From positions 1-50,932 of the forward strand of contig UQJT01000015.1 in the NCBI GenBank assembly GCA_900541395.1: DNA of 50,932 nucleotides. The letters are read 5' to 3'. Source of the stretch: an uncultured Desulfovibrio sp. GTDB taxonomy: Bacteria > Desulfobacterota > Desulfovibrionia > Desulfovibrionales > Desulfovibrionaceae. The position numbers and the translations under genes were made by a program. The notes under the pieces are model-generated. The model worked only from the letters and a program-made list of their open reading frames with translations. It did no database searches and was not told the DNA's origin. Shown in pieces: positions 16,164-25,386 of this stretch (its first letter is position 1; each line of letters begins with the position of its first letter).

Positions 16164-18344
16164 TCAAAACGTGACGCGCAGGGCCGCCCACATGACATCG
16201 TCGCTGGAACGGCGCCGTTCTTCCCGCATGTATGAAAGGCGCAACCCCCAGTCTCGTCCGCCGGGAAGGGCGCGTCCGAATTCCAGGCCGGTGCGGACGA
16301 TGAGAGCGTCGTTTTCGCGCGGACGCGAATGCCCCCGGAACGACGGGCAAACGCCCCCGTCCATCCTGCCTTCGGTAAAGGAAGCCACACTGCGGAGCCG
16401 ACGGCCGCCGTAGTCGTGCCTCCCCCCCAGTTCGAGCGTCGGAGTCAGGTGCGCGGATTCCGTGAGACGGAACCGATAATCAACGGAGGCCCCGAGCATG
16501 GACGTAAAAAATCGTGTATGACGGCCCTCCGTCCGTGTGTCGAAAGGACCGCCGTGTTCCGTTACCCCCGGCTGACGCAACCAGATGTGGCGGACGGAAG
16601 CCGCGGGAGCAATGCGTCCCCGTCCCAGAAAAGTCAGGTCGTAGGCCGCCTCCAGCCCCACGCTCGAGATGTGGTGGGCAAAGGCGCTTTCACTGCGGCC
16701 CAGACCGGCGGGATTGCGACGCAACGTATTGCCGTGCCTGGAATAGGCTCCGTCCAGCGTGAAGCGCGGGCCTTGGGGAACGGCATAGCGCGAGAAGACC
16801 CCGAAATGTCTGGACGAGCTTTCGGCGTCGGCGTTTATGCCCCGGAAGGAAGTATCCGTATGCGTATAGCCGCCATAAGCCCCGACGCTCCAGTTTGAGC
16901 CGAGGGTCCAGTCCAAACCCAGAACAAAGCCGTTGGAGTCGGCGTCGTATCCGGCGTATCCCCGGCGGGCCTCGGCGCTTTGACCGAAGCTGCCCAGGTA
17001 CCCGCCCCACAGACGCAAACCGTGGTCTTCCGCCGGGGCGGGGCCTGCGGCCCGGCTGTCCGCCCAAGACATGCGCCGGGCCTGTTCCACCACCCGCCGG
17101 TGCGTATCCAGGCTCACCCAGCCCAGGGTCAGCACCGCCTCGGGCGGCACCGAGCCCAGGTCCGCTTTAAGGCGATCAAAAGCGTCGCCGCTCAGAATAA
17201 TCCTGAGTCGATATAGAAGCTGTTGTTCAGGACCAGCTTTGTCCCATCCGCGTTGGCCAGGAACGAGGTGCGCTGATCCGCGTCCGCCGTCAGACTGACG
17301 GAACCGCCCCCCGTGCCGATATAAAACACGCCGCCTTTGCCCTCGGCGTAGTTGTTGAGGAAAAATCCGTTTTTGATGGTGGTGTCGGTTCCGGATATGC
17401 CGCCCGCGATGTCTCTCCCCGCATACAGGCCGCCGCTGTCCGCTCCGGCCTGATTGGAGAAAAAGCGGGAGTCGACAAGTCCGCCGCTCAGGCCGTCCGC
17501 CCCCAAGTACACCCCGCCGCCCCGCAGACCGGCGACGTTCTCGCTGAAGTCGACGTTGGCGATGCCGTTTCGCACGCTGCCCGCGTATACCGCCCCGCCT
17601 CCGCCCTGAAGAGCGCTGTTCCGCGCGAAAGCGGTCCCGACGATGCCGCCATTGTCCAGATAGATGCCGACGCCCGTTTGATACCCCGCGCTGTTGCGGA
17701 TGAAAAACGCGTAGTCGGCCAGGGAACCGGTGAAATCACCGCCTACGTAGAGGCCGCCGCCGTGATTCCCGGCCTTGTTGTCGGCGAAATAATTGGCGCT
17801 GACGTCGCCGCTGAAAGCTCCGGCCACATACATGCCCCGCCTTGGCCGCCGGCGGTATTGGAGTCGAAATGGGCATCGCCGTTCAACCCTCGGATGCCGC
17901 CGGAAAAACTTCCGCTCAGGTATACCCCGCCGCCGTTGGCGGCCTGGTTGCCGCGAAACGCGGAATTGACATTCCGGCCGAGAGGCCCCCGGCCAGCAGC
18001 GCGCCGCCGTTACCCGTGGTCCGGCCGTTGCTCATTTCTATGTTGGCGACTCCGCCCAGGCCCGTCGCGCCCATGTCCATGAGCCGAAACGTGTTGTTGC
18101 CGAGCACCATGCCCGCTTGCCCGTCGAGACTGAGGCCGTCTGTACTTCCGCCGACAGGCCCGGTCAGAACAAGATTCGCGCCGGGCGGCGTCAGTTGAAG
18201 AACGCCGTCGACGTTGCCCGCGTCCTTGAGAGCCGCGTCCAGGGAGGCGGTATCCGTGAACGAGGCCGCCAGGACGGCCGGAGCCCACCAGCACGACAGA
18301 ACCATAAGGAACCAAAGACCAAACACGGTTTTGCGAGGCGACAT
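16164..18344 (-). pseudogene. Autotransporter adhesin with three frameshifts
   Basis: Read from 18344, the N terminus has a signal peptide and the start of a passenger domain. The passenger is built of roughly 28-30-residue repeats of type GGGLYVGGDFTG followed by FxxNxA, a parallel beta-helix pattern like that of Pmp-type adhesins. The C terminus (from about 17170) is an autotransporter beta-barrel ending in RVTF. The gene is split by three successive one-base losses, near 17965, 17836 and 17205, each beside a G run. Restoring all three gives about 727 residues in one frame. Intact pieces are 18344-17916, 17833-17192 and 17150-16164. Decay is most likely; sequencing error or slippage phase variation are alternatives. 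It lies in the accessory patch with the XRE gene. Confidence 0.8.
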
Positions 18345-18467
18345 GAATACATCCTTTTAGGCCGGAAGTCGGACATGGCGGACGCGGCCGGGGGTTGCCC
18401 GCGCGCGACGCTATGCCGAACCTAAAGGAAAGCCGCCGCTTTTTGTATGAGTATCTCCCTTAACGAC

Positions 18468-18502
18468 AAAACCGCCGATCCCCGACGGGCTTCGGCGGTT
18501 TT
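18468..18502. terminator. Terminator between yebC and the autotransporter locus
   Basis: A 10-bp stem (18468-18477 with 18493-18502) carrying A and T runs at its ends, suited to either strand. It lies 19 bases beyond the yebC stop. Confidence 0.75.
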
Positions 18503-18521
18503 CACAGGCGAAACGCCGCGC

Positions 18522-19265
18522 TTAATCTTCGGGCTCGAAATCCTCGGGCAACTCGAAGTTGAAGTATACGTTCTGCACGTCGTCCAGATCTTCCAGCGCG
18601 TCGTTGAAGCGCATGAGCTTACGGGCCGTTTCGGCGTCCACGGCCACGGTGGTTTTGGGCACCATAGCCAGGGCGGCCGATTCCATCTCCACGCCCTGCG
18701 TTTCCAGAGCTTCACGCACGGCGTTGAAGTCCGTCATGGCGGTGTGGATTTCCCAGGTATCGCCCTCGTCCTGCACGTCGTCGGCTCCGGCCTCAAGGGC
18801 CAGACCCATCACCGCGTCCTCATCGGGATATTTTTCCTTGCTCAGCTCAATGACGCCCAGGCGATCGAACTGAAAGGCCACCGAGCCGCTTTCGCCCATG
18901 TTGCCGCCATGCTTGGTAAATACGTGCCGCACTTCGGCTACGGTGCGGTTTTTGTTGTCGGTGGCCGTTTCGACGATGACGGCCACCCCGCCCGCGCCGT
19001 AACCTTCATACATGATTTCGGTAAGATCGCCGCCCGCATCCTGACCGGTGCCCTTGCGGATGGCGGCCTCAATCTTGTCTTTCGGCAGGTTGACGGCCTT
19101 GGCGGCCGCTATGGCGGAACGCAGCCGGGCATTGCCCGCCGGGTCGCCACCGTTCTTCGCGGCAATGATGATTTCCTTGGCGGCCTTGGTGAAGGCCTTG
19201 CCCCGCTTGGCGTCCTGCGCGCCCTTGCGGAGCTTGATGTTGGCCCATTTGCTGTGTCCTGACAT
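18522..19265 (-). CDS. yebC: YebC/PmpR family probable transcriptional regulator
   Basis: A 247-residue member of the YebC/PmpR/TACO1 family. Homologues bind DNA or aid translation of proline-rich stretches. The N terminus [21 protein letters not shown] is invariant in the family, and the central [17 protein letters not shown] and C-terminal acidic segments also match. The ATG at 19265 has GGAGG nine bases upstream, and that site lies inside the last codons of rlmE. rlmE-yebC therefore looks like a coupled pair. A terminator follows at 18468. Confidence 0.95.
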   Translation of the reverse strand: MSGHSKWANIKLRKGAQDAKRGKAFTKAAKEIIIAAKNGGDPAGNARLRSAIAAAKAVNLPKDKIEAAIRKGTGQDAGGDLTEIMYEGYGAGGVAVIVETATDNKNRTVAEVRHVFTKHGGNMGESGSVAFQFDRLGVIELSKEKYPDEDAVMGLALEAGADDVQDEGDTWEIHTAMTDFNAVREALETQGVEMESAALAMVPKTTVAVDAETARKLMRFNDALEDLDDVQNVYFNFELPEDFEPED

Positions 19266-19269
19266 AAAC

Positions 19270-19893
19270 TCAAGCCTCCGAACGATTTTCGCCCCCGACG
19301 GGAGCGCTTTTGAACCCCAGGCCAAGCTCGAAAATTTCTTTGCTCTCGGCGCGGGAACTATTGGGTTTGAAGGTTTTAACGCTGTCGAAACGCGCCCGCA
19401 CGGCCCGCGCCAGCTCCTGAAAATCCGGCCCCATGAAAATTTTGGCCACAAAACGGCCGCCCGGCTTCAACCAGCGGTCGGCCACCGCCACAGCCTCCAG
19501 GCACAGTTCCAGCGACCGGGCCTGATCGGTAAATTTCGTCCCCGTGGTACGCGGCGCCATATCGCTCATCACCAGATCGAAAGGCCCCGTTTCGTCCAGC
19601 AGAGCCTCGAATTCGGGCGTGCGCTCAAACACGTTCTCCCGCAGAAAGGTTACATTGGCCGGAAACGCGGTTTCGGTGGACTGAAGATCGCAGGCCAGCA
19701 CCAGCCCCCGGGGGCCGACACGTTCGGCGGCGTACAGGCTCCACGACCCGGGGGCGGCCCCCAGGTCCAGGACCTTCATGCCTGCTTTCAACAGGCGGAA
19801 CCTTGCGTCCATTTCCTTCAGCTTGTACACTGAACGGGCGGGATAGTTCTCGCGTTTCGCCTTCAGAAAATAGTGGTCACGATATGTTTTCAT
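19270..19893 (-). CDS. rlmE: 23S rRNA (uridine-2'-O-)-methyltransferase RlmE (FtsJ/RrmJ)
   Basis: A 207-residue SAM-dependent methyltransferase that 2'-O-methylates U2552 in the A-loop of 23S rRNA during late 50S assembly. The SAM loop DLGAAPGSW is at residues 43-51. The catalytic K-D-K-E set is visible as Lys24, Asp111, Lys151 and Glu186. The length is typical. Its 3' end carries the ribosome-binding site of yebC, five bases before that gene's start. Confidence 0.95.
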   Translation of the reverse strand: MKTYRDHYFLKAKRENYPARSVYKLKEMDARFRLLKAGMKVLDLGAAPGSWSLYAAERVGPRGLVLACDLQSTETAFPANVTFLRENVFERTPEFEALLDETGPFDLVMSDMAPRTTGTKFTDQARSLELCLEAVAVADRWLKPGGRFVAKIFMGPDFQELARAVRARFDSVKTFKPNSSRAESKEIFELGLGFKSAPVGGENRSEA

Positions 19894-19956
19894 GGTCGAT
19901 CGGCGTTATCTATCCCATTTCTTTGCCGTAGCCAAGTGGCAAGTCGGGGCGTATCC

Positions 19957-21609
19957 ATGTCGCTGCCCTTTCATCCCCGCATTCGGGATAGCCTGAACCG
20001 TCCCCGAACCCTGGCTACCGGTCCGGAATCCTTTGAATTTTTAACGTGGTCCCCGATCGGGGACAATCCTGATGCGAGCGCCGCGCGCACGGGGGCCGCT
20101 CTGGTGCTCGGCCTCGGCCCGTGCCCCGCGGACGCGGCGCGCCTATTGGAAGGACGCACCGGGGCGGACGAGGACGAACGCGAAACGGCGGCCCCGGACG
20201 CGGCCGTTCCCCTGGCCGCCCGGCGCCAGGTGGCCTGGGTGGAATGCCCGGACTTCGAACGGGCCCTCGCCGCCGGCGGAGCCGAGCCGCTTCCTCCGCC
20301 TCCGCATTGGGTACGGCTCACCCCGGACGAAGCCCTGCGCTTTGCGGCCGAAACCCGGCCCGCCATATGGACCTACCGCCAGGCCCGCCGCCTGTTTCCG
20401 GACTTCTGGGCGCCGCTTTTCGGCCGCCTGGAGGCCTCCGCGACCACGCCCGGCCTCCGCCGCGCGGCCCGAACGGTGCTGCTGCCCGGCGGCCCCCGCG
20501 ATCTGCTGCATCTGGAACTGTGGGACGCGTTGACGGCCGAAGGATATCAGCCTCTGGCTCCGCCCCGGGCCGGTCGTCAGGGGGCCTCTCTGGTCCGACG
20601 ACTGGAGGCGCGCCCCCCGGCCTTCTGCCTGTCCGTCAATTTAAGAGGATTGGACCCCGGCGGCGAAACCTTCCATCTGCTGGAGGCCCTGGGCGTGCCC
20701 GTGGTCCTGTGGTTTGTGGACAACCCCTGGCATATCGTCTCCGCTCTGCGCCTGCCCTGGTGGAAAAAAGCCGTCCTGTTCGTCAGCGACGCCACCTTTA
20801 TTCCCGAATTGCGGCGGCACGGAGCGGAGCGGGTCTATCCCTTGCCTCTGGCGGCCTCGCCCCTGTTCCGCCCCCGCGCCGACCCGGCGCTGCCCGCGGG
20901 CGCCCGTGTTCTGTTTGTGGGGCGTTCGACCTTTCCGGGCCGGGATGCCTTTTTCGGCGCGTCTCATCCCCCCGTCGAGCTGTCACGTCGGGCCGAAACT
21001 CTGCTGGAGCGCGGAGGTCGCCCCGACTTCCACTGGTGGACCGAGGAAATGGGCCTGGACACCCTATGGCCCGGCCACGCCGTACGCGCGGCCGGAGCCG
21101 GGGCCGAAGCCTGTTCCTTGCTCCACCGCGCCCTGTGGTTGAAAAAAATGGCTCCCGCCGGACTGGTCGTGGTGGGCGACAAAGGCTGGAAACATCACCT
21201 GCCGCCCGGGCCGCCGGAAACGCCGTTGCTCCCGCCGGTGGACTACTATACCACACTCCCCGGTCTGTATCGAGCCGCGTCCTATACCTTCAACGTCACC
21301 AGCCTGCTTTTGCCCGGCGGCCTGACCCAGCGCCACTTTGACGTATGGCGGGCCGGAGGTTTTTTGCTTACCAACCGTACGGACGGACTCGACATTTTTC
21401 CGCCCGAACTGGTCGACCCGATTACTCTGGACGCCGAGTGCACGCCGCAGGAATGTATATCCCGTCTGGAGCGTCGGGCCGGAACCCGCCGCGAGCTTCA
21501 GAATGCATGGCAAAAAATTCTTGATGAATCCCACACTTACCGACATCGTATCCGATTTATGGTCGAATGTCTTGCCGAATCGCTTGACGGAAGCGGCGCA
21601 TCTTTATAA
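19957..21609 (+). CDS. CgeB-like glycosyltransferase (DUF3880 plus GT1-type C-terminal domain)
   Basis: A 550-residue soluble protein. The central part (about 225-290) has the CgeB/DUF3880 pattern, with LSVNLRGLDPG, then VVLWFVDNPWHI and DATFIPELRRHG. The C-terminal part (about 400-540) resembles the Glyco_trans_1_2 family, with LPGLYRAASYTFNVTSLLLPGGLTQRHFDVWRAGGFLLT. Such proteins glycosylate surface polymers or flagellin in this group, and the acceptor is unknown. The first 200 residues are Ala/Pro/Arg-rich and poorly conserved-looking. ATG 19957 is chosen; an upstream in-frame start at 19873 overlaps the divergent rlmE gene. Confidence 0.8.
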   Translation: MSLPFHPRIRDSLNRPRTLATGPESFEFLTWSPIGDNPDASAARTGAALVLGLGPCPADAARLLEGRTGADEDERETAAPDAAVPLAARRQVAWVECPDFERALAAGGAEPLPPPPHWVRLTPDEALRFAAETRPAIWTYRQARRLFPDFWAPLFGRLEASATTPGLRRAARTVLLPGGPRDLLHLELWDALTAEGYQPLAPPRAGRQGASLVRRLEARPPAFCLSVNLRGLDPGGETFHLLEALGVPVVLWFVDNPWHIVSALRLPWWKKAVLFVSDATFIPELRRHGAERVYPLPLAASPLFRPRADPALPAGARVLFVGRSTFPGRDAFFGASHPPVELSRRAETLLERGGRPDFHWWTEEMGLDTLWPGHAVRAAGAGAEACSLLHRALWLKKMAPAGLVVVGDKGWKHHLPPGPPETPLLPPVDYYTTLPGLYRAASYTFNVTSLLLPGGLTQRHFDVWRAGGFLLTNRTDGLDIFPPELVDPITLDAECTPQECISRLERRAGTRRELQNAWQKILDESHTYRHRIRFMVECLAESLDGSGASL

Positions 21610-21809
21610 AAAGAATTGTTCCTGATAAGAAATCATTGCACCGCTCATCCCCTCCCGTTTAACCTGAGCGGACCGACTCCGGCTCGGCACAGGCAACCCG
21701 CAGGATTCCCCGTTGCAAGATTCTACGGACTTGTCAGACTTAAACGGCGGACGATCTTCATCCTGACCGACTTCAACAAACGCACAATGTTTAACGGAGG
21801 CCAATATCC

Positions 21810-22190
21810 ATGACCAATCAGCATGAAGTGTACAAATGCATGCATTGCGGCAACATCGTCGAGGTACTGCACGGCGGCGGCGCGCCTCTGGTATGCTGCG
21901 GCGAGGAAATGAAACTGATGAAACCCGGCACCACCGACGGCGCGTTGGAAAAGCACGTGCCCGTCATCGAAAAGACGGCCGACGGCTATAAGGTGCTGGT
22001 GGGCGCGGTGGCCCATCCCATGACCGAAGAACACTATATCGAGTGGATCGAAATCATGGCCGACGGCCGCACCTACCGCAAATTCCTCCACCCCGGCGAC
22101 GCGCCCGTGGCGGAATTCCGTCTCAAGGCCGACAAGGTGACGGCCCGCGAATACTGTAATCTGCACGGCCTGTGGCAGGCCGAAGGATAA
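21810..22190 (+). CDS. dfx: Desulfoferrodoxin (two-iron superoxide reductase)
   Basis: A 126-residue class I superoxide reductase that reduces superoxide to hydrogen peroxide without releasing oxygen. The N-terminal rubredoxin-like FeCys4 centre uses Cys10, Cys13, Cys29 and Cys30. The catalytic Fe(His)4Cys centre uses His49, His69, His75, His119 and Cys116. The family EKHVPV loop has Glu47 and Lys48, which guide superoxide. GGAGG precedes the ATG by seven bases. It opens the dfx-rub-roo cluster; rubredoxin downstream is the natural electron donor. Confidence 0.97.
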   Translation: MTNQHEVYKCMHCGNIVEVLHGGGAPLVCCGEEMKLMKPGTTDGALEKHVPVIEKTADGYKVLVGAVAHPMTEEHYIEWIEIMADGRTYRKFLHPGDAPVAEFRLKADKVTAREYCNLHGLWQAEG

Positions 22191-22263
22191 CGCTTCGCTT
22201 TTTTTTCGGATGTTTTTTCACAACGGCATCCATAACCCTTTTACCATGACTGGAGTAACGACC

Positions 22264-22425
22264 ATGGATCAGAAATACGAATGCGCTGTGTGCGGCTATG
22301 TGTATGACCCGGCGGAAGGCGATTCCATGAGCGGCATCGCCCCGGGCACCAAGTTTGAAGACCTGCCTGACGACTGGGTATGTCCCGTGTGCGGCGCGCC
22401 CAAGTCCCAGTTCAACCCGGCGTAA
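22264..22425 (+). CDS. rub: Rubredoxin
   Basis: A 53-residue one-iron electron carrier. The iron ligands are Cys7 and Cys10 in CAVCGY and Cys40 and Cys43 in CPVCGAPK. Conserved aromatic and acidic residues YVYDPAEGD and DLPDDWVCP match typical short rubredoxins. GGAG lies eight bases before ATG 22264; an in-frame ATG at 22210 would add an atypical tail. It can donate electrons to both neighbours, desulfoferrodoxin and Roo. Confidence 0.97.
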   Translation: MDQKYECAVCGYVYDPAEGDSMSGIAPGTKFEDLPDDWVCPVCGAPKSQFNPA

Positions 22426-22505
22426 CGCTTACGGCGGCCGTGCGGGAAAAGTTTTTCCGCGCGGCCGGTGAGCGTTGGGAGACAACGGCGATCATGCCGG
22501 CGTCC

Positions 22506-22531
22506 GGGGAGCGGAGGCTCCCCCTTTTTTT
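22506..22531 (+). terminator. Terminator between rubredoxin and roo
   Basis: A 7-bp GC-rich stem (22506-22512 with 22517-22523) is followed by seven T within eight bases. It would reduce readthrough from dfx-rub into roo, so roo may be expressed at a lower level or from its own promoter. Confidence 0.75.
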
Positions 22532-22594
22532 CACCGGACGGAGGCCCTCATCTCCGCCCGCCGACCCGCACTTGCGATTACGGAGCTTTCGGTC

Positions 22595-23809
22595 ATGCAA
22601 CCTGTTCTTCTGAAACCCGACATCTATTGGGTGGGCGCGGTGGATTACAACCTGCGCAACTTTCACCACTACAGCCGCTCTCCCCTGGGCAGCACTTACA
22701 ACGCCTATCTGGTGCGCGACGAAAAAACCGTATTGTTCGACACCGTAAGCGCCCATTATTACGACGAACTGGTGGAGCACATCTCGGCTGTGGTCGAACC
22801 GTGCAAAATCGACTACATCGTATGCAATCATCTGGAGCAGGACCACTCCGGCGCGCTGCCCCGCATTGTGGAACTGTGCCGGCCTGAAAAAATTTTCGTG
22901 TCCCCTCTGGGACAGAAATCCATCACCGGCATTTTCAACACCGAGGGTTGGCCCATCGAAGTGGTCAAGGACGGCGACCGCCTCAACATCGGCCGACGCA
23001 ACATCACCTTCCTCGAAACGCGTATGCTGCATTGGCCCGACAGCATGGTTTCCTATCTTGAGGAAGACAAGGTCCTCATCAGCAACGATATTTTCGGCCA
23101 GAACGTGGCCACCTCGCGCCGTTTTGTGGATGAATACGACCGCTCTTTGCTGCTGCGGGCCATGAAGGACTATTACTATAATATTGTCCTGCCCTACTCG
23201 CCCATGACCCTCAAAGCCCTGGACCGCATCGCCTCGCTGGGGCTGCAATTCGACGTCATCGCCCCGGACCACGGGCTTATCTTCCGCACTCAGGAAGACA
23301 TCGACTTCGTGATCCGCAGTTACCGCGAATTTGCGGAACAGAAGCCCAAGCTCCAGGCCGTCATCGCCTATGACACCATGTGGTCGGCCACCGAACGCAT
23401 GGCCTGCGCGGTGGGCGACGGTCTGGACGACGAAGGCGTGCCCTACCTGCTCATCGACATGCAGCACAATCACTACAGCGCGGTGATGAACGCCCTGGCC
23501 GACAGCGGCGCGCTCATCCTGGGTTCGTCCACCCGCAACAACATGCCCATGGTCAACATGGTGGCCCTCATGGCCCACGTCAAAGGCCTCAAGCCCCAGA
23601 ACCTGGTGGGCGCCAGCTTCGGCGCCTACGGCTGGTCGGGCGAGGCCCCCAAAATGATGGCCGAGGAACTGAAGGCCATGAAGGTGGACGTGGTGGGCGA
23701 GCCTTTGAAGGTCGCCTTTGCACCCAAGGCGGACGATCTGGCCAAGGCCCGCGCCCTGGGCGCGGAAGTGGGCCGCGCGCTGAAGGAAAAAATCAAGAAC
23801 TTCCAATAG
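22595..23809 (+). CDS. roo: Rubredoxin:oxygen oxidoreductase (flavodiiron protein)
   Basis: A 404-residue flavodiiron protein that reduces oxygen to water and, in many members, nitric oxide to nitrous oxide, taking electrons from rubredoxin. The N-terminal metallo-beta-lactamase domain (1-250) holds the diiron ligands His79, Glu81, Asp83, His84, His146, Asp165 and His226. The C-terminal flavodoxin domain (about 252-400) binds FMN, with YDTMWSATERMA as the phosphate loop. GGAG lies nine bases before the ATG. A terminator separates it from rubredoxin, and cydAB follow on the same strand. Confidence 0.96.
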   Translation: MQPVLLKPDIYWVGAVDYNLRNFHHYSRSPLGSTYNAYLVRDEKTVLFDTVSAHYYDELVEHISAVVEPCKIDYIVCNHLEQDHSGALPRIVELCRPEKIFVSPLGQKSITGIFNTEGWPIEVVKDGDRLNIGRRNITFLETRMLHWPDSMVSYLEEDKVLISNDIFGQNVATSRRFVDEYDRSLLLRAMKDYYYNIVLPYSPMTLKALDRIASLGLQFDVIAPDHGLIFRTQEDIDFVIRSYREFAEQKPKLQAVIAYDTMWSATERMACAVGDGLDDEGVPYLLIDMQHNHYSAVMNALADSGALILGSSTRNNMPMVNMVALMAHVKGLKPQNLVGASFGAYGWSGEAPKMMAEELKAMKVDVVGEPLKVAFAPKADDLAKARALGAEVGRALKEKIKNFQ

Positions 23810-23944
23810 TCCCGACGCTTATCCGACGGAGTCGGAGCCGAGCTCCGGCTCCCGTCGGGCGGACGCGCCCGGTATCCGCGGGGCGTCCTTGAAAGCGCTT
23901 CCATTACGATGGGTGGAAACCTGTCTGCAACGCACGCCCGCACG

Positions 23945-23960
23945 GCGGACGGCCGTCCGC
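23945..23960. promoter_or_regulatory. Perfect 16-bp palindrome upstream of cydA
   Basis: GCGGACGGCCGTCCGC is a perfect 8+8 palindrome, ending 58 bases before the cydA ATG in a 209-base gap. It could be an operator or part of a hairpin. The surrounding sequence is GC-rich, so chance is possible. Confidence 0.35.
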
Positions 23961-24018
23961 TCGCGGCCGCCGGAACGGATTTCGCCTGAGGCCGTTCCCA
24001 TCAGGCAAAGGGGAACTT

Positions 24019-25383
24019 ATGGATGTCATTCTGTTGTCACGCCTGCAATTTGCGGTGGCTGTCTTCTTCCACTTCATTTTCGTGCCGCTGACGCTGGGGA
24101 TCACCGTTCTTTTGGCGATCATGGAAACTCTGTACGTCCGCACCGGGGATGAAACCTACAAACGCATGACCCGGTTTTGGGGCAAGCTGTTCCTCATCAA
24201 CTTCGTGCTGGGGGTGGTCACGGGCATCACCCTGGAATTCCAGTTCGGTACCAACTGGTCCCGCTACTCGGCCTATGTGGGCGATATTTTCGGCTCGTTG
24301 TTGGCCATTGAAGCCACGGTAGCTTTCTTTCTCGAATCCACCTTTGTGGCCGTGTGGGCCTTCGGCTGGAACAAGGTCGGTAAAAAACTGCACTGTTTCG
24401 CCATCTGGGCCGTGGCCGCGGCGGGCAACCTGTCCGCCGTGTGGATCATCCTGGCCAACGGCTTCATGCAGAATCCCGTGGGCTACACGTTGCGCAACGG
24501 CCGGGCTGAATTGGAAAACTTTTGGGCCGTGCTGACCAACCCCTATGCCTGGGGTCAGTTTTTCCACACCGTGACCTCGTCGTGGATGCTGGCGGGCTTT
24601 TTCGTACTGGGCATCTCGGCCTGGCACCTGGCGCGCCGCAACGAGGGCGAACTGTTCCGCAAGTCGGTGCGCATCGCCGCGCCCTTCACCCTGATCATGG
24701 CCCTGCTGGTGGCCGTGGCCGGGCATCAGCAGGGCATGATCGTGGCCGAATACCAGCCCGCCAAGCTGGCCGCCATGGAATCCCACTGGGAAACCGGCAG
24801 CAACGTGCCCATGTATGTGCTGGCCTGGCCCGACGAGGAAGCGCGCCAAAACAGCGTCCAGGCCATTCCTCTGCCCGGCGTGCTCAGCTTCATGGCCTTC
24901 GGAAACTTCCACGCCGAAGTGAAGGGACTCGACGCGTTTCCGGCCGACGACATCCCGCCCGTGCTGCTGTCCTTCCTGTCCTTCCGGCTCATGGTGGCGC
25001 TCGGCGGGCTCTTTATCCTTCTGGCGGCCTGGGCTTGGCTCAAACGGGGCGACCTGGCCTCGTCGCCTCTGCTGACCAGACTGCTGGTCTGGCTTGTTCC
25101 TCTGCCTTACATCGGGATTATGGCGGGGTGGATGTTGGCCGAAGTGGGACGTCAACCCTGGATCGTATACGGCCTGATGCGCACCTCCGACGCGGTATCC
25201 CCGGTGCCCGCCTCGTCGGTGGGGCTGTCGTTGCTGGCTTTTATCGTGATCTATACGGCCCTGGGCATTCTCGACGTCTATCTGCTCATCAAATACGCCC
25301 GCAAGGGTCCCAAGGCCGACACGACCGGCAGCGTCGGCGCCGACGATACGACCGGCGCCCTGTCCGACAACGCGGGAGCATAA
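24019..25383 (+). CDS. cydA: Cytochrome bd oxidase subunit I
   Basis: A 454-residue integral membrane subunit of the quinol oxidase that reduces oxygen to water with high affinity. Haem ligands are visible: His18 near the N terminus, His183 in FFHTVTSSW, and a Met in the GWMLAEVGRQPW region. The acidic pair Glu98 and Glu106 of the proton path is present. The Q-loop is of the short type. The C-terminal tail (about 430-454) is Gly/Asp/Thr-rich. AGGGGAA lies six bases before the ATG. It forms an operon with cydB three bases downstream and probably protects the anaerobe from oxygen. Confidence 0.97.
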   Translation: MDVILLSRLQFAVAVFFHFIFVPLTLGITVLLAIMETLYVRTGDETYKRMTRFWGKLFLINFVLGVVTGITLEFQFGTNWSRYSAYVGDIFGSLLAIEATVAFFLESTFVAVWAFGWNKVGKKLHCFAIWAVAAAGNLSAVWIILANGFMQNPVGYTLRNGRAELENFWAVLTNPYAWGQFFHTVTSSWMLAGFFVLGISAWHLARRNEGELFRKSVRIAAPFTLIMALLVAVAGHQQGMIVAEYQPAKLAAMESHWETGSNVPMYVLAWPDEEARQNSVQAIPLPGVLSFMAFGNFHAEVKGLDAFPADDIPPVLLSFLSFRLMVALGGLFILLAAWAWLKRGDLASSPLLTRLLVWLVPLPYIGIMAGWMLAEVGRQPWIVYGLMRTSDAVSPVPASSVGLSLLAFIVIYTALGILDVYLLIKYARKGPKADTTGSVGADDTTGALSDNAGA

Positions 25384-25386
25384 GCC

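Noticed and set aside
14109..18344. tRNA-Pro as an integration site for a genomic island
   Set aside because: No integrase gene and no second copy of the tRNA 3' end were seen. Only composition and gene content suggest transfer.
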